Assembly (NCBI RefSeq): GCF_001435195.1
Contig: NZ_AZFQ01000052.1
Coordinates: 114,916-178,915 of the forward strand
Direction: 5' to 3'
Length of the DNA: 64,000 bases
From: Liquorilactobacillus satsumensis DSM 16230 = JCM 12392
GTDB taxonomy: Bacteria > Bacillota > Bacilli > Lactobacillales > Lactobacillaceae
Positions 23,007 through 32,153 of the stretch are shown here, piece after piece; position 1 is the first letter of the stretch; every line of letters starts with the position of its first letter. The position numbers were made by a program, and so were the translations under genes. The notes below the pieces were generated by a model. The model was not told where the DNA came from. It was given only the letters and a program-made list of their open reading frames with translations, and ran no database searches.

Positions 23007-23269
23007 CTACTTTTCTTGTCATCAGCGGCTGTTTCGCTTTTCAAACGATCCAGTTCTTCTTGTTTATATATTTGGTCAGAAACTGCATTAATTGCCAATA
23101 AAACCGCCGCCCGTTCTTTGCTTAAACCTGGCATCAGTTGTTTGATTTCCTTAAACTGCTGTTCCACTAATTTAACAACGGTTTCCATATGCTGTGTTGA
23201 ACTATCTCCGATAATAATGTAGTCTTCACCGGCAATATGAGCTTTAAAACGCCGTTTGCCTTCTGACAT
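23003..23269 (-). CDS. zapA: cell division protein ZapA
   Basis: 88 aa. ZapA fold: an N-terminal beta hairpin (KAHIAGEDYIIIGDSSTQHM) followed by a long helix with AAVLLAINAVSDQIYKQEEL. It stabilises FtsZ protofilament bundles at the division site. First gene of zapA-cvpA-mutS2-trxA. An extended -10 (TGC-TAGAAT, 23305-23310) lies upstream, and GGGAGG precedes the ATG. Confidence 0.9.
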   Translation of the reverse strand: MSEGKRRFKAHIAGEDYIIIGDSSTQHMETVVKLVEQQFKEIKQLMPGLSKERAAVLLAINAVSDQIYKQEELDRLKSETAADDKKSR

Positions 23270-23407
23270 GCTGGAACCTCCCTAATTCAAAGTTACATAA
23301 TATAATTCTAGCATAAAAACAAATCTCTTATTACTTCTGAATGAAATCTTACAAAAAAAGAAGTTTACGCTAAGTGCACTGACTGCCACTCAACCCTCAA
23401 CCTAAAG

Positions 23408-23451
23408 CGAGGGGACTATGTCAAAACAAATGTTTTGTCACAGCCCCCTCG
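23408..23451 (-). terminator. long hairpin terminator, family member A
   Basis: Two 21-base arms starting CGAGGGG and ending CCCCTCG pair with three mismatches around an AA loop and contain TGACAAAACA. It lies 35 bases beyond the yrzB stop, between that operon and zapA. It is related to the hairpins at 54099 and 61148. Confidence 0.65.
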
Positions 23452-23485
23452 TTAGAAAACATTCATGTGCCTCTAAACAAGCTAC

Positions 23486-23773
23486 CTATTGCAGATTTTC
23501 ATCATTTAAAAACGTGTCTAGTACACTTTCGACCATGTCCCACTCTTCATCGCTTTCAATATCATGCAGTTCAGCATCATTGGCCTCACCATTTTCATCT
23601 GGGTCAAACGAAAAGGCAAGCACGTCGACTTGTTCCTCTGGCTGTGATCCCGCAGGAATTAAGAGAATATATGATTTACCGTAATCCTCGGATTCAAAGG
23701 TAAAAAGGATTTCATATAATGTTTCGTTGCCCTTGTCATCGACAAGTGTAATTAAATTATCTTCTTCACTCAT
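23486..23773 (-). CDS. yrzB: DUF1292 protein YrzB
   Basis: 95 aa and very acidic. DUF1292 features: NLITLVDDKGNETLYEILFT, then YGKSYILLIPAG, and an acidic C-terminal half with DEEWDMVESVLDTFLND. It is the third gene of the conserved ireB-ruvX-yrzB operon. Function unknown. Confidence 0.9.
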   Translation of the reverse strand: MSEEDNLITLVDDKGNETLYEILFTFESEDYGKSYILLIPAGSQPEEQVDVLAFSFDPDENGEANDAELHDIESDEEWDMVESVLDTFLNDENLQ

Positions 23774-23810
23774 TAAAACTACCTCATTTCTGCGCTAAAA
23801 TCACTGTCAT

Positions 23811-24242
23811 TTACAATAATGGTCCTTTTCGATCAAGATAATTCTGCAAGATTAACCCAGCTGCAACCTTATCAATAACTTTTTTGCGCTTCTTGCGCGA
23901 TGTATCTGCCTGTTCTACAAGCATTCGTTCAGCTTCAACAGTTGTTAATCTCTCGTCTTGATAATCAACTGGCAGACCAAATTTTTCTGCCAAAAGCTGA
24001 CCATAATTTTTAGAAGCCTCTACCCGCGGACCTGAAGTATTATTCATATTCTTAGGAAGCCCAACAACAAAGCCGGTGACTTCATACTGCGACACAAGTT
24101 CTGCAACGCGTTCAATTCCAAAAGAATGCTCTTCTTCATTTATCGGAATAATCTCAATTCCTTGTGCCGTCCACCCCAAAAGATCACTAACAGCGACTCC
24201 GACCGTTCGAGAACCAACATCCAACCCCATTAGTCGCGTCAC
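23811..24242 (-). CDS. ruvX: Holliday junction resolvase-like protein RuvX (YqgF)
   Basis: 143 aa. RNase H-like fold: [16 protein letters not shown] at the N-terminus, VVGLPKNMN and the C-terminal [13 protein letters not shown] with [13 protein letters not shown]. Family members mature 16S rRNA ends and have been described as resolvases. The start is GTG, 7 bases after AAGGAGG that lies inside the end of ireB; the GTGA overlaps the ireB stop by 4 bases. Confidence 0.92.
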   Translation of the reverse strand: MTRLMGLDVGSRTVGVAVSDLLGWTAQGIEIIPINEEEHSFGIERVAELVSQYEVTGFVVGLPKNMNNTSGPRVEASKNYGQLLAEKFGLPVDYQDERLTTVEAERMLVEQADTSRKKRKKVIDKVAAGLILQNYLDRKGPLL

Positions 24243-24502
24243 TTTTTGTCCTCCTTATTAAGGTAAGAACGTACCAATTCCTCAACAATTTCGTCGCGTT
24301 CATGTTTGCGAATCAAGTTACGTGCATCATTTAACCGTGGAATATATGCTGGATCACCAGACATCAGGTAACCAACAATTTGGTTGATCGGGTTATAACC
24401 CTTTTCTTCTAAAGCCTGATAGACTGTTACCAAAGTCTCATGGACATCTTTTTGATTTCCATCTTCAAAATCAAAGTACATTGTTTTATCTAACGAACTC
24501 AT
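24239..24502 (-). CDS. ireB: IreB/ReoM regulatory phosphoprotein
   Basis: 87 aa from the ATG at 24502, which has GGAGGTG 6 bases upstream. The N-terminus [15 protein letters not shown] contains Thr7, the site phosphorylated by the PASTA kinase in enterococci and Listeria. The rest ([20 protein letters not shown]) is the small helical dimer fold. In Listeria ReoM controls MurA degradation by ClpCP. It heads the ireB-ruvX-yrzB operon. Confidence 0.92.
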   Translation of the reverse strand: MSSLDKTMYFDFEDGNQKDVHETLVTVYQALEEKGYNPINQIVGYLMSGDPAYIPRLNDARNLIRKHERDEIVEELVRSYLNKEDKK

Positions 24503-24539
24503 TGCAAGCACCTCCGCATGCATAACAACTCCTGTCCTC

Positions 24540-24568
24540 ATTCTACTAGAGAAAAAAGATTGTCACAA
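24540..24568 (-). promoter_or_regulatory. promoter of the ireB operon
   Basis: Minus strand: TTGTGA, 17 bases, TAGAAT. It lies 38 bases before the ireB start. A second candidate, TTGACA-17-TTACAA, lies upstream near 24590-24615. Confidence 0.5.
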
Positions 24569-24700
24569 TCAAAACACGGTCTTGTAATCATTCCGTAACA
24601 CAATTGTCAAATCCGCTCTTAAATTTGCTTAATTTCCGCTTATAAAACCAAGTCTTAAATAAGGTGCCACAAATTGCAGGCAGACTGCAGTCCTAGGTGA

Positions 24701-24758
24701 AAATTATGCGAGGAACCAGTTCAAAAGCTCAGTTTTGACCCAATCCCTCGCATAATTT
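24701..24758 (-). terminator. alaS terminator
   Basis: AAATTATGCGAGG and CCTCGCATAATTT are the outer arms of a 58-base hairpin with an inner TCAAAA/TTTTGA stem. It lies 54 bases beyond the alaS stop. The layout resembles the hairpin at 23408 (CGAGG outside, TCAAAA inside). Confidence 0.6.
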
Positions 24759-24812
24759 ATTTTAACATTTTCAACAAAATTTAATTGCGATCCACTTTAA
24801 TGATCACTCCAA

Positions 24813-27461
24813 TTAATCCAATTGCTGCATCCAAGTAACAGCAGCCGCAAGTGCAGCGGTAATTCCTTCAGGATTTTTACCACCAGCTTGAGCCAAATCT
24901 GGGCGGCCGCCACCACCACCGCCAACTTTAGGCGCAATTGCTTTAATCAACGCGCCAGCTTTAAGTCCAGCTTTCAGAGCCTGCGGTGAAACACCCACAA
25001 TTAAATTAACTTTATCTTTTGAAACAGCTGTCGCAAGTACCAAAACATCTGATGCTGCTTTCGCCTTCCATTGATCGGCTAATTGACGTAACTGATCCAT
25101 TCCCGCAACCTTGACCTGAGCTTTAATGAGCGTCCATTTGCCGATTTTTTCATTTTGCGCAAAAATAGCGGCCGCTTGTTGACTAGCAACCTTAGCTTCT
25201 AACGTCGAAACCTTTTGCTCAAGCTGCTTGATCTCTTGCTGCAACAATCCCACTCGATGCGGAACTTCTTTTAGTTGTGCAACCTTGAGCCCAGCTGCTG
25301 TTTCTTGCAAAAGCTGTGAATGTCCTTCCAAATACTCATAAGCCTCTTTGGAAGTGACTGCTTCAATGCGGCGAACACCAGCACCGACACCGGATTCGGA
25401 AACAATTTTAAAGAGCCCTAGATCACCTGTCTGATCAACATGGTTGCCTCCACAAAACTCGGTTGAATAATTACCGATTTTGACAACGCGCACACGCTCA
25501 CCATATTTTTCTGTGAAAAGTGCAATTGCACCTAATTTTTTAGCTTCTTCAAGGGTTGTCTCAATCGTTTCAACTTTGAGGTTCTGCCAAATCTGTGCAT
25601 TAACGATTTGTTCAACTTTTGCCAAGTCTGCAGCTGTCACCGAGCCTAAGTTTGTAAAATCAAACCGCAGATAAGTCGGTTCAACTAAAGAACCTGCCTG
25701 ATGGGTATGACTTCCTAGAACATCACGTAAAGCTTGATCCAGTAGATGAGTTGCAGTATGGTTTTTACGGACCTTGTCATGAAATTCCCGTTCAACTGCC
25801 AGTGTATAAGTTTGATCAACCTTCAAGGGTTGCAAAACTTCAACGGTATGCATATTCTGTCCCTTAGGAGCATGCTGCACATCTATCACGCGGGCAACAA
25901 CTTCTCCTTGGGCACTTTTAATCACACCACGATCGGCTACTTGGCCCCCCATCTCAGCATAGAACGGAGTTTTATCAAAGATCAGCAAAGCTGTTCCAGC
26001 TTGAACCTCATTTACTAAGTGTTCATCACAAATAATTTCTTTCAGCACACTCTGAGTTGTCAAAGTTTGATAACCAACGTATTCACTCGGAGTTGTGATG
26101 TCTGTCAGCAAACCGCTTTGCACGCCCATTGATTTAGCATTGCCACGTGCTTTTCGTGCCCGTTCTTTTTGCTTTTGCATCTCTGCATCAAATTCGTTTT
26201 CAGCGACTGTTAAGCCTTGCTCCAGTGCATATTCCTTGGTTAACTCAACGGGGAATCCATAGGTATCATAGAGCTTAAACGCAACTTTCCCTGAAATTTC
26301 TTGCAGTTGTTCCTGCTTAGCATCAGCAATCATCTCATTTAACAATTGCAAACCGTCTTTGAGCGTCTCATTAAAGCGGTCTTCTTCCATCTTAACAACT
26401 TTTGCAATATAATCGGCTTGCTGTAAGACTTCAGGGTAATACGATTCCATAATTTTCCCCACAAGTGGGACTAAACGATACAGAAAAGCTTGCTCTATCC
26501 CTAGCTTTTGTCCATGCATTACTGCTCTGCGAATTAAACGCCGAATAACGTAGCCACGTCCTTCATTGGAAGGCAACGCACCATCACCAATCGCAAAGGT
26601 GACCGCCCGAATATGATCAGCAGTTACTTTAAAGGAAACATCCGTTGCCGCACTGTCGCCGTACTTAGCTTGACCACTGATTTTAGCAGTTTCATTAATT
26701 AATGGCAAGAAAAGATCTGTTTCAAAATTAGTGCGTGCATTTTGAAAAACAGAAACGACACGCTCCAAGCCCATCCCCGTATCAATGTTTTTATGTGGTA
26801 AAGGTGCATAAGTGCCATCTGGCTTATGGTTAAATTCCGAAAACACAATGTTCCAAATTTCAAGGTAACGTTCATTTTCACCGCCTGGATAACTTTCAGG
26901 ATCATCCTCTGGCAGATTATTAAACTCTTGTCCACGATCATAAAAGATCTCAGAATCTGGTCCGCTTGGGCCTTCACCAATATCCCAGAAGTTATCGTCA
27001 ACTTCATAAATATGATCCTGAGGTACCTGCGCCACTTCATGCCAAATGCGTTTTGCTTCTGTATCTTTGGGATAAACTGTTACATAAAGACGCGTTGGGT
27101 CCATCGCAAACCATTGAGGACTGGTCAGCAATTCCCATGCCCATGTGATTGCTTCTTCTTTGAAATAATCTCCGACTGAAAAGTTACCCAACATCTCAAA
27201 AAGTGTGTGATGGCGCGCAGTATGTCCGACATTCTCAATATCATTGGTTCTAATACTCTTTTGAGAACTTGTAATTCTAGGATTTTTTGGAACGACAGAC
27301 CCATCAAAGAATTTCTTCATTGTCGCGACCCCAGAATTAATCCAAAGCAAAGTTGGATCATCATGTGGAACTAATGAGGCACTGGGCATGACCGTGTGTC
27401 CCTTACTCTTAAAAAAGTCTAAGTACATTTTTCTAATCTGAGCACTGCTTAGTTTTTCCAT
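24813..27461 (-). CDS. alaS: alanyl-tRNA synthetase
   Basis: 882 aa from the ATG at 27461; the frame continues 12 codons upstream into the T-box terminator and is not real there. Class II catalytic domain 1-240 (SAQIRKMYLDFFKSKGHTVM, then LFEMLGNFSVGDYFK). The editing domain has zinc ligands HTATH (near 562) and CGGNH (near 660), a coiled coil lies at about 710-750, and the C-Ala domain ends with GGGGGGRPDLAQAGG. Charges tRNA-Ala and clears Ser and Gly mistakes. Regulated by the T-box leader. Confidence 0.96.
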   Translation of the reverse strand: MEKLSSAQIRKMYLDFFKSKGHTVMPSASLVPHDDPTLLWINSGVATMKKFFDGSVVPKNPRITSSQKSIRTNDIENVGHTARHHTLFEMLGNFSVGDYFKEEAITWAWELLTSPQWFAMDPTRLYVTVYPKDTEAKRIWHEVAQVPQDHIYEVDDNFWDIGEGPSGPDSEIFYDRGQEFNNLPEDDPESYPGGENERYLEIWNIVFSEFNHKPDGTYAPLPHKNIDTGMGLERVVSVFQNARTNFETDLFLPLINETAKISGQAKYGDSAATDVSFKVTADHIRAVTFAIGDGALPSNEGRGYVIRRLIRRAVMHGQKLGIEQAFLYRLVPLVGKIMESYYPEVLQQADYIAKVVKMEEDRFNETLKDGLQLLNEMIADAKQEQLQEISGKVAFKLYDTYGFPVELTKEYALEQGLTVAENEFDAEMQKQKERARKARGNAKSMGVQSGLLTDITTPSEYVGYQTLTTQSVLKEIICDEHLVNEVQAGTALLIFDKTPFYAEMGGQVADRGVIKSAQGEVVARVIDVQHAPKGQNMHTVEVLQPLKVDQTYTLAVEREFHDKVRKNHTATHLLDQALRDVLGSHTHQAGSLVEPTYLRFDFTNLGSVTAADLAKVEQIVNAQIWQNLKVETIETTLEEAKKLGAIALFTEKYGERVRVVKIGNYSTEFCGGNHVDQTGDLGLFKIVSESGVGAGVRRIEAVTSKEAYEYLEGHSQLLQETAAGLKVAQLKEVPHRVGLLQQEIKQLEQKVSTLEAKVASQQAAAIFAQNEKIGKWTLIKAQVKVAGMDQLRQLADQWKAKAASDVLVLATAVSKDKVNLIVGVSPQALKAGLKAGALIKAIAPKVGGGGGGRPDLAQAGGKNPEGITAALAAAVTWMQQLD

Positions 27462-27498
27462 CGTAATTCCCTTCTTCTCCTCAGGCAACAAAAACACC

Positions 27499-27700
27499 GT
27501 TGCTAGTAAGGACGCTGAACGCGCGGTACCACCTTACTTGCAACGATGTTGTCGTTTACCTCTTTAATCTCAATAACGCTGAGTCACGTTTTTATAAAAC
27601 AACAGGGAGCATCTCAAACTCCAAAATAAGTTCTTTCACCAACCGAACTTTCTCTTTTTATTCTGTGAGTCAAGATATATCCTATCTTTTAAATTCCTCT
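27499..27700 (-). promoter_or_regulatory. alaS T-box riboswitch
   Basis: Minus strand: the T-box core AAGGTGGTACCGCG is at 27522-27535. The terminator stem GTTGCAAGTAAGG with CCTTACTAGCAAC (27499-27544) is followed by GGTGTTTTT and competes with the antiterminator. Upstream, GAGAT-GCT-CCC offers the alanine specifier GCT at 27608-27610. Uncharged tRNA-Ala would favour read-through into alaS. Confidence 0.88.
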
Positions 27701-27703
27701 AAG

Positions 27704-27732
27704 ATTATAGTCAAACTTTCAGTAAATGTCAA
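27704..27732 (-). promoter_or_regulatory. consensus sigma-A promoter of alaS
   Basis: Minus strand: TTGACA, 17 bases, TATAAT, a full match in both boxes and spacing. It begins 5 bases after the stop codon of the helicase gene. Confidence 0.85.
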
Positions 27733-27737
27733 TCGCA

Positions 27738-29078
27738 CTACTTAGATCCACGCCGTTGTGCACGCTTTTCCTGTCTCTTTGCAATCTTACGCTCTTGTTG
27801 TTCCTTTGTTTTAATTGCACGTTTGATCTTATTGCGATAGCCCGGTTTCCTTTTTTTACGTTCTTTCTTGACTAAGCCAACTAGTCCCACATCCAGACGA
27901 TCTTTCTTCAATCTTCTTTTCTGTCGTCGGTCACGATCATACGAATCAACCAATTCATCATTTTTTAGAGCCTTAGGTTTAAATTTCACACCCAACTGTT
28001 CAAGTTCTGTAATCTGGCGATCATCGTTTGGCTCATACAAAGTTATCGCAATGCCTTTCATCCCATTCCGGCCAGTTCGTCCGACACGGTGAATAAAGAA
28101 TTCGGGATCTTCTGGCAGCTGATCATTAATGACATGTGAGATCCCTTCAATATCAATTCCCCGCGCAGCTAAATCAGTTGCCACCACAAATTGATACTCA
28201 AGATTCTGAACTTCGCGCATAATTCGTTTACGTTGACGTGGCAATATTCCACCATGGATCTTAGCAACCTTCAGCCCCTGAGAACGCAGATAATCAGTTA
28301 ATTCATCAGCACGTGTTTTTGTATTTGTAAAAATCATTGCCAAATATGGCTGTCCCAACGTTAAAAGCTTTAGAATTAAGCCGTTGCGATCTTTTCCTTT
28401 GGTCGATAGTAACCAATTGTCAATTGTCGGACTGATCACCGTTTGACTCTTAATTTCTTCGATCACTGGTGCTTGCATGTATTTTCTTAAAAAAGGTTTC
28501 AATTTTTCTGGAATTGTCGCTGAAAAGACGAGCATCTGCAAGTCCTGTGGCAAAGCCGATGCAATTGCATCAACCTCTTTTAAAAATCCAAGATCCAAAG
28601 TCATATCAGCTTCATCAACGACTAGCGCATGCGCTTTATGAATATCCAGTGCTTGTTCATTCATTAAATCCAGCACTCGCCCTGGTGTCCCAATTACAAT
28701 TTGCGGTTGTCTGTGTTGGAGTTTTTCAATTTGGCGTTTTTTATCAGTTCCACCAATATAATGCGCCAAACTAAGAGGTTCAGGACTCTGCTCTGTGATT
28801 TGACGAGCTGCATCATAGATCTGATAAGCCAGCTCTCGACTAGGTGTTGTAATTACAACCTGAACTTCGTGCAGCTGTGGATTGACTTCATTCAAAAGCG
28901 GGAGCAAAAAAGTATGTGTTTTACCACTACCTGTTTGGGATTGCCCCACCACACTCCTGCCTTCCATAATAACCGGAATCAATTTTTCTTGCACTTCTGT
29001 AGGTTGCTTAAAATTAATTTTTTTCAAGGCTTCATTAATAAATGGTTTGAAGCCGAATTTTTGAAACGTTTCAGTCAT
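27738..29078 (-). CDS. cshB: DEAD-box RNA helicase, CshB-like
   Basis: 446 aa from the ATG at 29078 (GGAG 7 bases upstream). Motifs in order: Q motif near FKQPTEVQEKLIP, Walker A SQTGSGKT, PSRELA, GTPGR, VVDEADMTLD (DEAD), SATIP, ATDLAARGID and HRVGRTGR. The last 70 residues are very basic (KKERKKRKPGYRNK) and probably bind RNA. The length and tail match CshB, a cold-growth RNA helicase of Bacillus; the choice between helicase paralogues is by similarity only. Overlaps nrnA by 8 bases. Confidence 0.87.
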   Translation of the reverse strand: MTETFQKFGFKPFINEALKKINFKQPTEVQEKLIPVIMEGRSVVGQSQTGSGKTHTFLLPLLNEVNPQLHEVQVVITTPSRELAYQIYDAARQITEQSPEPLSLAHYIGGTDKKRQIEKLQHRQPQIVIGTPGRVLDLMNEQALDIHKAHALVVDEADMTLDLGFLKEVDAIASALPQDLQMLVFSATIPEKLKPFLRKYMQAPVIEEIKSQTVISPTIDNWLLSTKGKDRNGLILKLLTLGQPYLAMIFTNTKTRADELTDYLRSQGLKVAKIHGGILPRQRKRIMREVQNLEYQFVVATDLAARGIDIEGISHVINDQLPEDPEFFIHRVGRTGRNGMKGIAITLYEPNDDRQITELEQLGVKFKPKALKNDELVDSYDRDRRQKRRLKKDRLDVGLVGLVKKERKKRKPGYRNKIKRAIKTKEQQERKIAKRQEKRAQRRGSK

Positions 29079-30030
29079 TTTTTTCTCCTGTATAAGCAGT
29101 TGCAATTGCATCCAGCTTCTTAATATACGCGGGAATCCCTTTTTCATCCTGCATAAAGGCCCCACTAGCAAGCGGATGTCCGCCGCCGCCATACTCTTTG
29201 GCTAATTCATTGATGACCGGTCCCTTTGAACGAATTCGCAAGCGGAAGGTCCCATCCTTTTGCTGAACAAAAATTGTCCAACATTTTACACCAATTACCT
29301 TACCAATTAAAGGAACAATTGGGGCAGTACTTGCATCCTTCAACTCAAATTTATGCATGAGTTCATTGCTTAAAACAATATAAGCCGCGCCGTTTTCAGT
29401 CAACTGCAGATTTTCATACACGTACGCTGCCAAACGGGCAACTGGAAGTGCGATACTGTCTAAGCGTCGATTGATGTGAGCAACATCAAAATGATGTTCA
29501 GTCAGTTGTGCCGCAACTCTGAAAGTATGCGGAGTAGTCGCATCATACATAAAACGGCCTGTATCTCCAACAATTCCAGCATAAAGCATCCGAGCAGCCT
29601 CATCCGGCAAAGTGAGTTGTTCAACTCCATTTACTAAATCCACAATCATCTCAGAGCAACTGGAAGCATGGTCATTTACCCAACAAATTTCACCATAAGG
29701 ATCCTCATTAGGATGATGATCAATCTTAATCAGATATTTTCCGTTCAAATAACGTTGATCGTCCACGCGAGGTTGATTTGCAGTATCAGTAACAATTACA
29801 AGTGCATCCTTATAAACTTCATCTGCAATTTTTTCAGGCTCTGCAATCCAAGCCAATCCATGCACATTTTCTCCCACTTGGTAAACCTTTTTTTGCGGGA
29901 AATTCGCACGTAGAATCGTTGCCAATCCACATTGTGAACCATATGCGTCCGGATCAGGTCGTTGGTGACGGTGAATAATGATTGTCTCAAATTCCTGAAT
30001 CTTTGCAAATATATCTTCCTGTATCGACAT
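29071..30030 (-). CDS. nrnA: DHH family nanoRNase/pAp phosphatase NrnA
   Basis: 319 aa. DHH phosphoesterase motifs: HRHQRPDPDAYGSQ (motif I), VTDTANQPR (II), KIDHHPNEDPYG (III, with DHH) and the DHHA1 domain ending GGGGHPLASGAF. It degrades 2-5 nt RNAs and dephosphorylates pAp in Bacillus. AAGGAG precedes the ATG. Operon with cshB and probably the UPF0173 gene 11 bases upstream. Confidence 0.9.
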   Translation of the reverse strand: MSIQEDIFAKIQEFETIIIHRHQRPDPDAYGSQCGLATILRANFPQKKVYQVGENVHGLAWIAEPEKIADEVYKDALVIVTDTANQPRVDDQRYLNGKYLIKIDHHPNEDPYGEICWVNDHASSCSEMIVDLVNGVEQLTLPDEAARMLYAGIVGDTGRFMYDATTPHTFRVAAQLTEHHFDVAHINRRLDSIALPVARLAAYVYENLQLTENGAAYIVLSNELMHKFELKDASTAPIVPLIGKVIGVKCWTIFVQQKDGTFRLRIRSKGPVINELAKEYGGGGHPLASGAFMQDEKGIPAYIKKLDAIATAYTGEKND

Positions 30031-30041
30031 TCTAAATCTCC

Positions 30042-30725
30042 TTAAAGTTCGAACGTTTGTCCAATTTTGACGTTTAGTCCCACATTCTCAGCAAGTCCTT
30101 GAATAAATTTTTGCGGGTCCTGCTTAATTTGGGGAAAAGTATTGTAGTGGATCGGTAAAACACGCCGCGCCTTTACAAATGAAGCAGCTAATTGGGCGTC
30201 TGCAATCCCCATCGTGAAGTAATCACCGATCGGTAAAAACGCCAGATCAACCCCTTGACCTTGATTTATAAGCTGCATGTCGGAAAACAATGCTGTATCG
30301 CCGGCATCATAAAGAACCTTACCTTCAATGTGCAGTTCAAAACCGGCTGCATTCCCTAAAGAAAGCGTTCCTGTGCTGGTTTGTGCCAATGTGGCTGTAT
30401 GCCATGCCGGCACAAGTTTGAAGGCCAGGCCTGCTTCTTTGAAAGAGCCGCCAAAATTGATTCCAGCTGTAGGTACTCCTTGTTGCGCAAAGTACTTCGC
30501 AAGTTCAACGATTGCAATCACCTTTGCACCACTTTGTCTGGCAATCTCAAGCGTATCGCCAACATGATCATGATGTGCATGTGTCAACAAGATGTAATCA
30601 GGATGACAGTCGGTGATTTTTAAATCAGTCAGCGGGTTATCTTTAATAAAAGGATCAATTAGGATATTTTTCCCAGAATTTGTAATGATTTCAATAACGG
30701 AATGACCGTGCCAAGTTATTTTCAT
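30042..30725 (-). CDS. UPF0173 metal-dependent hydrolase (MBL fold)
   Basis: 227 aa. Metallo-beta-lactamase motif THAHHDHVGDTL near residues 48-59, an early WHGHSVIEI, VPAWHTATLA, and YDAGDTALFSDM for the bridging aspartate. This is the YtkL/UPF0173 family, whose substrate is unknown. GGGGTGG lies 5 bases before the ATG. Confidence 0.87.
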   Translation of the reverse strand: MKITWHGHSVIEIITNSGKNILIDPFIKDNPLTDLKITDCHPDYILLTHAHHDHVGDTLEIARQSGAKVIAIVELAKYFAQQGVPTAGINFGGSFKEAGLAFKLVPAWHTATLAQTSTGTLSLGNAAGFELHIEGKVLYDAGDTALFSDMQLINQGQGVDLAFLPIGDYFTMGIADAQLAASFVKARRVLPIHYNTFPQIKQDPQKFIQGLAENVGLNVKIGQTFEL

Positions 30726-30788
30726 TTTTCCACCCCATTTTCATTTCAACTCTAAGTATACCGATAAAAGGTCTGAATTACAAAGCGC

Positions 30789-31877
30789 CTAGCTCCCCCA
30801 TAACGGCAACTCAATATTTTCGTACTGAAGCGCAGTTAAATTGGTCATTGTAAGTCCTAAAAGACGAACATCAATCTCATCACCTTGCAATTCATCGAAA
30901 AGCTGTTGTCCATAAAAGGTAAGTGTCTTGCTGTCATTTTTAAAGAAAGAATCCGCCGTCATTCTTTTAGTGATGGTTTTAAAATCACTGGTGCGCAACT
31001 TCAATACCAATGACTTACCATGCAGTTGCCGCTTATTAAGCCCTTGTTCCAGTTTGATACTCAAAAAAGAGAGTACCTCCTCGACTTCTTGGCTGCTTTT
31101 CAACGGCTGCGCAAAGGTGCGCTCGTTTCCAAGCGACTTGCGTTCACGCTGCCACTCCACGGGACGCTCATCGATGCCACGAGCCCGCCTGTAAAAAACC
31201 GCACCCATTTTTCCAAAATGTGCAATTAGATCTCTTTCATTTTGACGTAAAAGGTCTGCTCCTGTATAAATCTTTAATGAGTGCATTTTAAGAGCCGTCT
31301 TTTTGCCTACCCCACGGAATTTTTCAATCGGCAACGGCGCTAAAAAGGCAGCCACATCTTCTTGCCGGACTAAAGTAACCCCTACTGGTTTATGAAAATC
31401 AGAGGCCATCTTTGCCAGGAATTTATTATAAGAAATCCCTGTTGAACAGGTTAAATGTGTCTTGTCAAAAATCTCTTGTTGCAACCTTTTTGCAAGTAAC
31501 AGCGCTGAAAAACTCTCTTTTTTATTGTGCGTCACATCCAAGTAAGCTTCATCAAAAGCAATCGGTTCGATTTTATCAGTATATTCATGAAAAATCGCAT
31601 GAATTTGAGCAGAAACCCGGCGATACTTTTCAAAGTTAGGCCGTACAAAGACCGCTGTTGGACAAAGTTGCAGTGCTTTTTGGGCACTCATTGCCGAGTG
31701 AACTCCAAAACTGCGCGCTTTATAGTTTGCAGTTGCCACGACTCCTTTGCCGCCATTATGGCGTGGATCTTTTGCAATCACGAGCGGTCGTGTACGCCAA
31801 TTAGGATGATCACGCATCTCAATTGAGGCGTAAAACGCATCCATATCCACATGAATTATTTTGCGCGCTTTCTTCAC
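30789..31877 (-). CDS. dinB: DNA polymerase IV
   Basis: 362 aa from a GTG at 31877 that has GAGAGGAG 7 bases upstream. The longer frame to 31907 would begin inside the LexA box, so the shorter start is preferred. Y-family motifs: [12 protein letters not shown] (first catalytic aspartate), [22 protein letters not shown] (catalytic Asp-Glu) and [17 protein letters not shown]. The little-finger domain covers about 240-345. It carries out error-prone lesion bypass. The C-terminus has no clear clamp motif beyond the family norm. Confidence 0.93.
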   Translation of the reverse strand: MKKARKIIHVDMDAFYASIEMRDHPNWRTRPLVIAKDPRHNGGKGVVATANYKARSFGVHSAMSAQKALQLCPTAVFVRPNFEKYRRVSAQIHAIFHEYTDKIEPIAFDEAYLDVTHNKKESFSALLLAKRLQQEIFDKTHLTCSTGISYNKFLAKMASDFHKPVGVTLVRQEDVAAFLAPLPIEKFRGVGKKTALKMHSLKIYTGADLLRQNERDLIAHFGKMGAVFYRRARGIDERPVEWQRERKSLGNERTFAQPLKSSQEVEEVLSFLSIKLEQGLNKRQLHGKSLVLKLRTSDFKTITKRMTADSFFKNDSKTLTFYGQQLFDELQGDEIDVRLLGLTMTNLTALQYENIELPLWGS

Positions 31878-31901
31878 ACCGCTGCTCCTCTCACTTTTTC
31901 T

Positions 31902-31913
31902 GAACACTTGTTC
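31902..31913 (-). promoter_or_regulatory. LexA/DinR SOS box of dinB
   Basis: Minus strand: CGAACAAGTGTTC, a perfect GAAC-N4-GTTC palindrome, 25 bases before the dinB start. A TATAAA-type -10 is adjacent upstream. DNA-damage induction of dinB is expected. Confidence 0.85.
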
Positions 31914-31985
31914 GCTTTATAATATAACATAATTAAGCAGAACTCTCCAGTCAAAAAAGAGTGTGACAACTAGTGTTCAGACTTT

Positions 31986-32128
31986 GTGAGCTAGGTATTA
32001 GCTCACGTAACAGCCAGGCTTTGGCTGTAAGTTAGCAAGAGCGAGCTCAATCCCGCAAAAAAGCAGCGACTCCTCCAAGATGGTATAGAGTCCCTGCTAG
32101 TGTGTGTTTCTCATCAGAAAATATTTTT
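31986..32128. repeat. two tandem hairpins beside the zwf terminator
   Basis: GTGAGCTA/TAGCTCAC (31986-32006) and ACAGCCA/TGGCTGT (32010-32028) are perfect short stems with 5-base loops. They lie between the dinB promoter and the zwf terminator. No U-tract follows either on either strand, so they are not ordinary terminators. AGAGTGTGACA at 31958 recurs inverted at 61307. Confidence 0.45.
32063..32097 (-). terminator. zwf terminator
   Basis: Minus strand: GCAGGGACTC, loop, GAGTCGCTGC with one mismatch, then TTTTTTGC. It lies 57 bases beyond the zwf stop. Confidence 0.75.
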
Positions 32129-32153
32129 AAAAAGCATATTTCAACCACTTAGT

